A DNA stretch of 16,952 nucleotides from Pseudomonadota bacterium (lineage in GTDB: Bacteria; Pseudomonadota; Gammaproteobacteria; Burkholderiales; Burkholderiaceae_B). The stretch lies in the NCBI GenBank assembly GCA_023387815.1, contig JAEWHK010000043.1, positions 1-16,952 of the forward strand, in the 5' to 3' direction. Numbering within the stretch: the stretch's first letter is position 1; each line of letters opens with the position of its first letter. This document shows, piece by piece, positions 1 to 6,489 of the stretch. The position numbers and the translations under genes are program-made. Below the pieces are notes generated by a model. That model worked only from the letters and a program-made list of their open reading frames with translations. It had not been told where the DNA came from and ran no database searches.

Positions 1-593
1 GTTTCGCCGCCATTGACCACGCGCTGTACATCAACCAGCATAAAGGCAGAAAAGATGACGATGGCCAGAACAGAAATCGTCAGCACCAACGCCGGAATCT
101 GCAGGAAGATATTGGCCAGCGCAACCAGCAGCAATACGACGGCACCGATAAACAGCGTTTTCTGCATGCCTGTGAAGTCCCGCTTGCTGGTAGTCGCAAT
201 GGTGGCCATGACGCCAAAAATGGCCGCCGTACCGCCAAACGCAAGCATTATCAGCTGGGTACCATTACGAAAATCCAGCACGTGGCCAATCAGTCGGGAC
301 AGCATCATCCCCATAAAGAAGGTGAACAACAGCAGCAGACCCACACCCAGGGAACTGTTCTTGTTCTTTTCGATGGCAAACATCAGGCCGAAAGCACCCA
401 CCAGAAAGACGATGGTTGATATCCCGGGTGCGAGCAGAGTGTTCAGATTCAGTTGCAGCGCAATGAAGGCTCCAAGCACGGTGGGAACGAGCGAAGCCGC
501 AAGCAGCCAATAGGTATTGCGCAATACGCGATTGCGCACCACCTGACCAGGTGCATAGCCTTCCTGCGGTAAAGTCTGGCGCAAATCAGTCAT
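1..593 (-). CDS. Bax inhibitor-1/YccA family membrane protein (partial, C-terminus missing)
   Basis: The reading frame is open from an ATG at 593 to the left edge, giving 197 residues without a stop. About six hydrophobic segments are visible, near residues 28-48, 57-75, 80-99, 111-132, 142-164 and 167-187. The last readable stretch, with the motif FSAFMLVDVQRVVNGGE, is typical of the Bax inhibitor-1 (UPF0005) family. Full-length bacterial members are about 220-240 residues, so roughly 30-40 residues and a final hydrophobic segment probably lie outside the window. A GGAG ribosome site at 599-602 lies five bases before the ATG and supports this start. In Escherichia coli, YccA is an inner-membrane protein that modulates FtsH proteolysis; other members act as pH-sensitive calcium leak channels. 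The role here is not established. It has its own 120-nt upstream gap, so it is probably transcribed separately from the genes to its right. Confidence 0.85.
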   Translation of the reverse strand, partial: MTDLRQTLPQEGYAPGQVVRNRVLRNTYWLLAASLVPTVLGAFIALQLNLNTLLAPGISTIVFLVGAFGLMFAIEKNKNSSLGVGLLLLFTFFMGMMLSRLIGHVLDFRNGTQLIMLAFGGTAAIFGVMATIATTSKRDFTGMQKTLFIGAVVLLLVALANIFLQIPALVLTISVLAIVIFSAFMLVDVQRVVNGGE

Positions 594-626
594 GGTTTCT
601 CCATACAAATCAAAAACTTGAATTTC

Positions 627-632
627 AGTATA
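627..632 (-). promoter_or_regulatory. Possible -10 box upstream of the Bax-inhibitor-like gene
   Basis: On the minus strand this reads TATACT, five of six matches to the sigma-70 -10 consensus, 34 bases before the ATG at 593. No convincing -35 hexamer is seen at normal spacing, so the assignment is weak. The 120-nt gap at 594-713 holds nothing else recognisable apart from a short GAAAC/GTTTC inverted repeat at 676-691. Confidence 0.3.
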
Positions 633-713
633 CATCAGACCTAAAATGAATCTGACAGTTTCCTGAATTTTATCTGAAACGCAACGGTTTCGGTACTTTT
701 CTGTAACATATGA

Positions 714-1976
714 TTACTGATTTGCCCGGTACTTGGCAATGATTTCCGGAATTTCCTCCAGGAAACGTTGCTTCAGATACGCATGAGATTCATCCAGCAA
801 TTCGGTGACCAGGGCGTCAATTTCAGCCTGCATGGCAGCGGTCTGATCACGGGTGGCTTGCTTTGCGGGTGCTACCGCGCTTGCGAGCGCATCCTGGCGC
901 GAGGGCGCGCGAAATAGAGAGGCGTCAAAGTCTGGCCGACCCGCTGTGGGCTGAATGTGGTTAAGCGTGAAATCTCCGCGGGCCGCCTGGGCGAACGCAT
1001 CGTTTTCGTCATCCGACCAGACAAAGAGTTCCGGCTTGCTCGGATGACCCTGCGTGTTTCTCGCGGTATTCAGAAAGGGCGCGAAGTCTTCAGGGGCAGG
1101 GTGTATCGGGAAATCGGAGTCAGCCTGGCCTGAAGAGGCAAAGGCTGGCGGTTCGCTGAATGACGGACGTGTCGGGCTGGACAGTGGCTGCCCTGACATT
1201 GGCTGACCCGATTGTGGCAGGTTCGGTGCTGATACGCCCGATTGTGTCTGCCTCGATTGAGACTGCCCCGATTGTGAATGCCTCAACGGTGAGCCCAACT
1301 GTTGCTGGCTCGATTGTTGCTGACTCGATTGGTTCTGGTAGGACATAGGCCGATAGGGTGCCGTTGTATTAGGATACTGCGCTGGCATCAACACCGGTTC
1401 CGTCGCTTCATCTTCGTCTTCCCAGGCTGGCGCCTGATGAGCGGGCTTGCGATCAATCACTGAGGCCGGTGGCGGGATATGGACTGCCGCACCGGTATCG
1501 CGACGTCGAATCAGTGACTGTGATTCTGAAGACAAAGCCGGATTGCGTGTACCGGCGGCGCGATAGGGGTCAGAAAGCCCTTCGTCAGCAGCCGGGTGAC
1601 TTTTGGACGGATCACGAGCTAAGGGATCACGAACCAACGGGTCTCGAGCTAAGGGATCACGAACTAAGGGGTCACGAACTAAAGGATCACGAACTAAAGG
1701 ATCACGAACTAAAGGATCACGAGCAACTGCGTCATTGACGGTGCGATCCCTGATGACCGGATCGCTCTCAGCCTGGCCACCAGCGGTCCGATCACTGATC
1801 GTCCGGTCGCCAGTCTGCCTGCCCGAACTTGCGGAGGCCGGAATCAATACGGGAATATCGTCGTCATCTTCATCCTGCAGGTGTGCATCAAGCGAATGCA
1901 GATCCAGATGCGGCTCTTTGGCTCCGTCAGGGTCAGACAGGGTGTGATCGGGGCGTTTTCTGAAAGTAATGGACAT
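714..1976 (-). CDS. DUF2486-like low-complexity protein with pentapeptide repeats
   Basis: This 420-residue protein has no recognised enzymatic domain. The N-terminal region is acidic and contains DEDDDDIPVLIPAS (residues 35-48), with a second similar TEPVLMP motif near 192-198. IPVL-type motifs followed by a variable linker and a conserved helical C-terminus are what I recall of Burkholderiales DUF2486 proteins, which often follow holC. Residues 86-123 are seven RDPL(V/A) pentapeptides plus a partial one. Residues 212-270 are rich in Ser, Gln and Gly. The last 40 residues (about 380-417) look like an amphipathic helix with AEIDALVTELLDESHAYLKQ and are probably the functional core. There is no signal peptide or membrane segment. 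The ATG at 1976 is preceded by AGGGAG. The gene follows holC by 35 nt and is probably the last gene of the pepA-holC unit. Function unknown; the family assignment is moderately sure. Confidence 0.7.
   Translation of the reverse strand: MSITFRKRPDHTLSDPDGAKEPHLDLHSLDAHLQDEDDDDIPVLIPASASSGRQTGDRTISDRTAGGQAESDPVIRDRTVNDAVARDPLVRDPLVRDPLVRDPLVRDPLARDPLVRDPLARDPSKSHPAADEGLSDPYRAAGTRNPALSSESQSLIRRRDTGAAVHIPPPASVIDRKPAHQAPAWEDEDEATEPVLMPAQYPNTTAPYRPMSYQNQSSQQQSSQQQLGSPLRHSQSGQSQSRQTQSGVSAPNLPQSGQPMSGQPLSSPTRPSFSEPPAFASSGQADSDFPIHPAPEDFAPFLNTARNTQGHPSKPELFVWSDDENDAFAQAARGDFTLNHIQPTAGRPDFDASLFRAPSRQDALASAVAPAKQATRDQTAAMQAEIDALVTELLDESHAYLKQRFLEEIPEIIAKYRANQ
1608..1721 (-). repeat. In-frame 15-bp tandem repeat encoding RDPL(V/A)
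   Basis: Seven full 15-bp units plus a partial unit, consensus CGTGATCCTTTAGTT on the minus strand, encode RDPLV or RDPLA. The units at the N-terminal end (1684-1713 region) are identical to each other, while those towards 1608 carry a few substitutions (TCTCGAG, GTTGGTTCG variants). Because the unit is a multiple of three, gain or loss of units would keep the reading frame. Confidence 0.9.
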
Positions 1977-1978
1977 GA

Positions 1979-1993
1979 TTAGGGACTCCCTAA
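1979..1993. repeat. Palindrome over the ribosome site of the DUF2486-like gene
   Basis: TTAGGGA-C-TCCCTAA is a perfect 7-bp inverted repeat with a single central base, lying in the 35-nt gap between holC and the downstream gene. On the minus strand it contains the likely Shine-Dalgarno AGGGAG, so a dimer-binding site or some occlusion of the ribosome site is conceivable. No known regulator motif is recognised. Confidence 0.4.
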
Positions 1994-2011
1994 GGCAGAC
2001 ATGCCGGCGGG

Positions 2012-2446
2012 TCAGTGGCTCGAAATGTTATGAGCCCGGACATCATGGCCGGCAGCAATATATTGTTTATAGCGTACACGAGCGGCCGCCTTGTCCTGCT
2101 CGTGATTTGAGACAATTTCCAGTACGCGTTCAAATTTGTCGACGTCAGGCGGACAGTCCAGATCCAGGTTCAGCAGCCAGGGAACGGCAACGTCTGGCTG
2201 CAATGCGTCGCCCGGGCTGCTTCGCACGACTCGGACCGGGCTGTCGGCGGGCGTATCCGGCCCCACCTCGTCATGAGGAATAAAGAGCGTATCTTTCAGC
2301 GACCAGAGTTTGCGCGAAAAGACCGCCAGCCGGCGCGGATCCGGGCAGTAAATCAAAACAGGCTGCCCGGCCTGGAATTGCTTGCAGACAACGTCGCAGG
2401 CCATCCCCAGCCGATCCGGCGCACCAAAGGCAAAATCAACCCGCAT
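2012..2446 (-). CDS. holC: DNA polymerase III chi subunit
   Basis: The 144-residue product matches the usual chi length (about 147 in E. coli). It begins MRVDFAFGAPDRLGMACDV and continues with the family features CKQFQAGQPVLIYCPDPRRL and a late DKFERVLEIVSNHEQDKAAARVRYKQY segment. Chi binds psi in the clamp loader and contacts the single-strand binding protein, linking the replicase to SSB-coated DNA. The frame extends upstream to 2728, but that part lies entirely inside pepA and is not chi-like, so the ATG at 2446 was chosen. This ATG overlaps the end of pepA by 11 nt (2436-2446), which suggests translational coupling. The pepA-holC order is common in beta- and gammaproteobacteria and supports the call. 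Confidence 0.92.
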   Translation of the reverse strand: MRVDFAFGAPDRLGMACDVVCKQFQAGQPVLIYCPDPRRLAVFSRKLWSLKDTLFIPHDEVGPDTPADSPVRVVRSSPGDALQPDVAVPWLLNLDLDCPPDVDKFERVLEIVSNHEQDKAAARVRYKQYIAAGHDVRAHNISSH

Positions 2447-3965
2447 TCGCCGCAGCCTGACGATCAAGCAGGAACTGGCAGAGCAGGGGAACAGGACGTC
2501 CTGATGCGCCCTTGTCCTTGCCGCCTTTGAGCCACGCCGTACCGGCGATATCAAGATGCGCCCAGCGGTACGCCTTGGTATAACGAGACAGGAAGCATGC
2601 TGCCGTGACCGACCCGGCTGCCGGCCCGCCAATATTGGCCATGTCGGCAAAGTTTGATTTGAGCAGCTCCTGGTATTCGTCATCCAGAGGCATGCGCCAT
2701 GCTGTGTCCAGTGCACGTTTACCGGCACTCAGAAGATCATCTGCCAGGGCATCGTCGCTGGCATAAAGTCCGCTGTTGAAATTGCCCAGCGCAACAATGC
2801 AGGCGCCGGTCAGTGTGGCGATGTCCACAACCAGTGAGGGATTGAATCGCTCGGCATAGGTCAGTGCGTCGCAAAGAATCAGACGACCTTCTGCATCGGT
2901 ATTCAGAATCTCAATGGTCTGGCCCGACATGCTGGTGACAACATCACCGGGTTTGGTTGCACGACCATTAGGCATGTTTTCTGTGGCAGGGATCAGACCG
3001 ATCACTTCCGAATCAATTTCCAGATGAGCCAGTGCCTTGAACACACCGAATACTGACGCGGCACCACACATATCGAATTTCATTTCGTCCATGGCCAGAC
3101 CTGGCTTGAGCGAAATCCCGCCTGTATCGAATGTCACGCCTTTGCCGACCAGCACAACAGGGCCGTCGGATTTTTTCTTTTTCTTGCCGCCACTGCCTGC
3201 CGGTGTGTACTTGAGAACGATGAAGCGAGGAGGCTGATCAGAGCCAGCGGCGACTGAAAGGAAAGCACCCATTTTCAGGGCTTCAATCTGCTTGCGTTCC
3301 AGCACTTCGACACTGATGGATTTATGCTCTTTGGCCAGCTGTTTTGCCTGATCGCCCAGATAGGCGGGAGTACACACATTGGCAGGAAGGTTGCCCAGCT
3401 CGCGTGTCAGATGCAGACCTTGTGCGATGGCCGCGCCATTGGCAATGCCTTCTTTGACCTGTGCTTCGTCGGGTCGGTCAACAGTGAATGTCAGTTTCTT
3501 CCAGGCAAAGGTTGAGGGTCGTTTATCCTTGCTGAAGGTAGCCGTATATTTATATGTGGCGTTGGCGGCTGCCGTTGCTGCCAGCTGTGCGCTCTGGCGC
3601 AGCGTTGTGGCTGAGCACGGCTCTTCAAGCAGGGTGGATACGGCTTCGGTGAGAGAGGCATCCGTGCAGAAACCGGCAATGGCCTGATGAGCACGTGACA
3701 GCACCTGCCCGGTGAATTTTTCCTTGGCACCCAGTCCGACCAGAACAACCCGTTCGGCACGCACGCCAGGCAAGGTTCGCAGATCAATCAGTGAACCGGC
3801 AGCGGCCTTGAATTCCTGTTTGAGCACGGCTTCAATGGCACCATTTGATGCGTGATTGATGAGCTTTGCCGTCTCTCCCAGTCCGCCCTCGGTATACACC
3901 CCGACGAATAGAGCAGGGGTCTTGATTTGTTGAATCGAGCGGCTGGTTTGTGTGTTAAATTCCAT
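2436..3965 (-). CDS. pepA: Leucyl aminopeptidase, M17 family (PepA)
   Basis: The 509-residue product is close to E. coli PepA (503). It is a cytoplasmic, hexameric, two-metal peptidase that removes N-terminal residues, preferring leucine. The N-terminal macro-like domain spans about 1-170 and the catalytic domain about 190-500. The expected metal and catalytic residues are all visible: K275 and D280 in VGKGVTFDTGG, K287 in SLKP, D298, and D357, E359 and R361 in the M17 signature NTDAEGRL. An unusual lysine run, KKKKKSDG, sits at 261-268 just before the first metal ligand. The ATG at 3965 was chosen because MEFNTQ matches the family start and AAGG lies upstream; an in-frame ATG at 4013 would add 16 residues with no family support. 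In E. coli, PepA also acts as a DNA-binding protein at carAB and in Xer recombination; that is not shown here. Confidence 0.96.
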   Translation of the reverse strand: MEFNTQTSRSIQQIKTPALFVGVYTEGGLGETAKLINHASNGAIEAVLKQEFKAAAGSLIDLRTLPGVRAERVVLVGLGAKEKFTGQVLSRAHQAIAGFCTDASLTEAVSTLLEEPCSATTLRQSAQLAATAAANATYKYTATFSKDKRPSTFAWKKLTFTVDRPDEAQVKEGIANGAAIAQGLHLTRELGNLPANVCTPAYLGDQAKQLAKEHKSISVEVLERKQIEALKMGAFLSVAAGSDQPPRFIVLKYTPAGSGGKKKKKSDGPVVLVGKGVTFDTGGISLKPGLAMDEMKFDMCGAASVFGVFKALAHLEIDSEVIGLIPATENMPNGRATKPGDVVTSMSGQTIEILNTDAEGRLILCDALTYAERFNPSLVVDIATLTGACIVALGNFNSGLYASDDALADDLLSAGKRALDTAWRMPLDDEYQELLKSNFADMANIGGPAAGSVTAACFLSRYTKAYRWAHLDIAGTAWLKGGKDKGASGRPVPLLCQFLLDRQAAANAG

Positions 3966-3989
3966 GTTGTTTCTACCTTGAGGCGTCGG

Positions 3990-4017
3990 AAAGATGTCCT
4001 CATTATCGCCCATCTTT
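3990..4017. repeat. Inverted repeat in the pepA-lptF divergent gap
   Basis: AAAGATG (3990-3996) and CATCTTT (4011-4017) form a perfect 7-bp inverted repeat with a 14-nt spacer. It lies between the divergent pepA and lptF starts, which are only 56 nt apart, so promoters of both genes must overlap this stretch or reach into the coding regions. It ends four bases before the lptF ATG, where no strong Shine-Dalgarno is seen. Confidence 0.4.
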
Positions 4018-4021
4018 ACTT

Positions 4022-5128
4022 ATGTCGCTATTCAAACGGTCCGTTGTCGCAGAAATCACCAGTCACGGTGGCGTTGTTTTTTCTACGCTTATCATTGTCT
4101 GGCTAAGCGTACTGCTGGTGCGCCTGCTGGGTCAAGCGGCCGAAGGGCAGATCGGTGCCGACATTGTTCTGGGCATTGCTGCACTTTCAAGTATCACGGC
4201 CTTACCCACCATTTTGTCGGTGGCGCTTTTCATTGCAACCATCACAACCATTTCACGCAATTACAGAGAATCGGAAATGGTCGTCTGGTTCGCAAGCGGC
4301 GTATCACTCAAGGATTGGGTCCGACCGGTTTTGCGCGTGGCATTGCCCGTTTGTGTGCTCATTGCGATCCTCACACTGGAGATCACGCCATGGGCTTATC
4401 GACAGATTGAAGAATATCGTCAGCGTTACGAACAACGATCCGATTTGTCAAAGATTACGGCAGGTCAGTTCATTGAATCTGCCGGCGGCGCGCGCGTATT
4501 TTTCACCGAAGCGCCCAAAGATCCCAAGGACGAAATCGGCGCAGTTTTTGCGCGCGTGCTGGATAAGGATTGGTACACCATTGTCACCGCCAAAAATGCG
4601 CGCGTTCGACGAGAAGATAATGGCGACCGCTATGTCGTACTCGGGCCGGGCAATCGCTACGATATGAAGCCTGATAGTGCGGAGTTCCGGATGGTGAGCT
4701 TCGATTCCTACACCATGCGACTGGAAAACAGTTCCGGTACCAGTGCAGACGAAGTCGCGCGTCAGAATGCGCTGAACCAGATGAAATCCCGACCAACCAT
4801 GAATCTTGTCCAGGATCACAAGGCAGAAAGTCAGGCGCAAATCATGTGGCGCGTTTCACTGCCGCTGGCGGCCCTGAATCTGGCCCTGCTGGCCATTCCG
4901 CTGGGCGCGGTCAATCCCCGCCTGGGTCGATCCGGTGACCTGCTGCTGGCGGGCCTGACCGGGCTTCTGTATATGAACCTGATCAACCTGATGCGAGGCT
5001 GGATCAGTAACGGCAAGATCGATTTCCTGACAGGCACGCTGTCGCTTCATGTGATTGTGTTCCTGCTTTGCCTGTATGCGTTCCGCTCGCGACTGCGCCT
5101 GAAAACGCCCAAAAAATCAGCGGCCTGA
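4022..5128 (+). CDS. lptF: LPS export ABC transporter permease LptF
   Basis: The 368-residue product has the YjgP/YjgQ (LptF/LptG) layout. Three membrane segments lie near 17-36, 48-76 and 102-124, then a periplasmic beta-jellyroll-like domain spans about 130-270, and three more membrane segments lie near 277-297, 306-326 and 337-355. The N-terminus MSLFKRSVVAEITSHGGVVF and the segment LSVLLVRLLGQAAEG are characteristic of LptF rather than LptG. LptF and LptG form the inner-membrane permease that, powered by LptB, extracts lipopolysaccharide and passes it to LptC, LptA and LptDE. The start fits the family although the ribosome site is weak. It is divergent from pepA, a common arrangement. The usual downstream partner lptG is absent: a 237-nt gap and a cysB-type gene follow instead. 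Confidence 0.93.
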   Translation: MSLFKRSVVAEITSHGGVVFSTLIIVWLSVLLVRLLGQAAEGQIGADIVLGIAALSSITALPTILSVALFIATITTISRNYRESEMVVWFASGVSLKDWVRPVLRVALPVCVLIAILTLEITPWAYRQIEEYRQRYEQRSDLSKITAGQFIESAGGARVFFTEAPKDPKDEIGAVFARVLDKDWYTIVTAKNARVRREDNGDRYVVLGPGNRYDMKPDSAEFRMVSFDSYTMRLENSSGTSADEVARQNALNQMKSRPTMNLVQDHKAESQAQIMWRVSLPLAALNLALLAIPLGAVNPRLGRSGDLLLAGLTGLLYMNLINLMRGWISNGKIDFLTGTLSLHVIVFLLCLYAFRSRLRLKTPKKSAA

Positions 5129-5177
5129 CTGTGCGGGTGGTAAGCCCGGATTATTTCAGTTGAAATTGAACATATGT

Positions 5178-5198
5178 TTATATCAATTAATTATATAA
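5178..5198. promoter_or_regulatory. AT-rich palindrome upstream of cysB, candidate operator
   Basis: TTATAT (5178-5183) and ATATAA (5193-5198) are perfect inverted arms around CAATTAATT, itself nearly palindromic. The surrounding stretch 5160-5222 is far richer in A+T than the flanking genes. CysB-family regulators bind AT-rich dyad sites with TTAT/ATAA-like half-sites and often repress their own gene, so autoregulation is plausible but not shown. Confidence 0.35.
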
Positions 5199-5216
5199 AA
5201 AGCATTTGATATAACT

Positions 5217-5222
5217 TATAAT
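5217..5222 (+). promoter_or_regulatory. Probable -10 box of the cysB promoter
   Basis: A perfect TATAAT lies about 144 nt upstream of the cysB ATG. At 17-nt spacing the -35 position reads TATAAA, a poor match to TTGACA, which would fit a promoter that needs an activator or is AT-driven. If it is used, cysB has a leader of about 135 nt that includes the hairpin at 5310-5339. Confidence 0.45.
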
Positions 5223-5309
5223 CAGGGTGATGTGTGCGGCCCGTGCCGGCATATTATCACCGCCAGCGGTCTGCGCGATTCTCCTGCAGGTCGGACTCAT
5301 GTGTTTTTG

Positions 5310-5339
5310 TCACTCTGTTCCGGTAGTCCGGAACAGTGA
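5310..5339 (+). promoter_or_regulatory. Strong hairpin in the cysB leader
   Basis: TCACT (5310-5314) pairs with AGTGA (5335-5339), and GTTCCGG (5317-5323) pairs with CCGGAAC (5328-5334), giving twelve base pairs with a 2-nt CT bulge and a TAGT loop. Read as DNA alone, CTGTTCCGG and CCGGAACAG also form a perfect 9-bp dyad. It ends 26 nt before the cysB ATG. No U-tract follows on either strand, so it does not look like a simple terminator; a leader RNA structure or protein-binding dyad is more likely. Confidence 0.55.
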
Positions 5340-5365
5340 TCTGGTGGTCCATACAGGCAAGGACA

Positions 5366-6358
5366 ATGAATCTACAACAATTCCGCTTTATACGCGAAAC
5401 CATCAGGCGTAACTTCAACCTGACAGAGGCCTCACGGATTCTGTTCACGTCCCAGCCCGGCGTGTCAAAAGCCATTATTGAGTTTGAGGACGAGCTGGGT
5501 GTCAAGGTGTTCGAACGCCATGGCAAACGGATCAAGGGACTGACCAAACCCGGGCAGGCAGTGGCCAGTATCATTGAACGGATCATGATAGAAGTCGACA
5601 ACCTCAAGAAGGTGAGTGACGAGTTTGCCCGACGCGATGAGGGCAGTCTGGTGATTGCGTGTACGCACACTCAGGCACGCTATTTTCTGCCACGCTTTAT
5701 TCCGGAATTTCGCCGCCGTTTTCCCAAGGTACACGTTTCGCTGGCAGAGGGCAGTCCTTTACAACTGGCCCAGATGGTGCTGCAGGAGCAGGCTGATGTG
5801 GCGCTGGCCACAGAGTCACTGTCCGAAGTTGGCGGTCTGGCCACATTGCCCTGCTACAGCTGGGAGCACACACTGGTGGTCAAGCCGGATCACCCGCTGA
5901 CCGAACTCACATCATCGCAGGCACGAAACCTGTCGCTGGAGCAGATTGCCGAATACCCGATCATCACCTATGACCGGGCTTTCTCCGGAAGGTCGTCGAT
6001 TGACCAGGCGTTTGCCAGCAAAGGAATCAAACCTGATATCGTGCTGGAAGCCATTGACGCGGATGTGATCAAAACTTATGTAGACGTCGAAATGGGTGTT
6101 GGCATTATTGCTGGTGTGGCGTTCGATCCGCGCCGCGACAGCGGATTTGTCGGGATTCCAGTGGGGCATCTTTTTGGTACCCACACGACACGCATCGGCT
6201 TGAAGAGCGGCGTTTTCCTGCGTGATTACGTTTATGATTTTCTGAGCATGCTCACAACGGAACTGAGTCGCGACGCTATTGAGGCCGCCATCAATTCCAA
6301 CGGCAGCAGCAGCGAGACCGAACAGGAGTATGCGCCGCCACTTAGAAAAGTGTCCTGA
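5366..6358 (+). CDS. cysB: LysR-family transcriptional regulator, CysB type
   Basis: The 330-residue product is close to E. coli CysB (324) and aligns without offset at the N-terminus. The winged helix-turn-helix is residues 1-60, starting MNLQQFRFIRETIRRNFNLT and containing TSQPGVSKAIIEFEDELG. The effector-binding domain starts at about 90. T100, H101, T102 and Q103 (CTHTQARYFLP) coincide with the sulfate/N-acetylserine pocket residues known for CysB at the same numbers. CysB activates sulfate uptake and cysteine biosynthesis genes in response to N-acetylserine or O-acetylserine, and family members also regulate sulfonate use (Cbl, SsuR). The ATG at 5366 was chosen over the in-frame ATG at 5336 because it gives the family start and follows AAGGA, although that lies only 2 nt away. 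No sulfur genes are adjacent, so it acts in trans. A paralogue such as Cbl or SsuR cannot be excluded. Confidence 0.88.
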   Translation: MNLQQFRFIRETIRRNFNLTEASRILFTSQPGVSKAIIEFEDELGVKVFERHGKRIKGLTKPGQAVASIIERIMIEVDNLKKVSDEFARRDEGSLVIACTHTQARYFLPRFIPEFRRRFPKVHVSLAEGSPLQLAQMVLQEQADVALATESLSEVGGLATLPCYSWEHTLVVKPDHPLTELTSSQARNLSLEQIAEYPIITYDRAFSGRSSIDQAFASKGIKPDIVLEAIDADVIKTYVDVEMGVGIIAGVAFDPRRDSGFVGIPVGHLFGTHTTRIGLKSGVFLRDYVYDFLSMLTTELSRDAIEAAINSNGSSSETEQEYAPPLRKVS

Positions 6359-6379
6359 TTGAACTGACTTGAGGTGAAG

Positions 6380-6415
6380 AATAGCCCCGAATGCAGCGTG
6401 CGTTACGGGGCTATT
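6380..6415. terminator. Probable bidirectional terminator between cysB and fadD
   Basis: AATAGCCCCG (6380-6389) and CGGGGCTATT (6406-6415) are perfect 10-bp inverted arms with a 16-nt loop. The hairpin lies 21 nt after the cysB stop and 74 nt beyond the fadD stop, between convergent genes. A short TTT follows on the plus strand and the stem is GC-rich at its centre. The U-tract is weak, so efficiency is uncertain. Confidence 0.6.
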
Positions 6416-6489
6416 TCAGTTGTGATACAAAAGTGACGGCTGATTTTTCGACATGCCACTTCAGATGCCCACTTCAGGTGCTCACTTCT

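Noticed and set aside
676..691. GAAAC/GTTTC inverted repeat downstream of the DUF2486-like gene as a terminator
   Set aside because: The stem is only five base pairs with a 6-nt loop and no U-tract follows on the minus strand.
1608..1721. CRISPR array
   Set aside because: The 15-bp units are contiguous, without spacers, and encode an in-frame pentapeptide.
1160..1947. Plus-strand open frames with repeats such as KGSRTKGSRT opposite the DUF2486-like gene
   Set aside because: These are other-frame readings of the 15-bp tandem repeat. The minus-strand frame has the family-like ends and a ribosome site.
2447..2728. N-terminal extension of holC to an upstream ATG
   Set aside because: The added 94 residues lie wholly inside pepA in another frame and do not resemble chi. 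The ATG at 2446 gives the family length.
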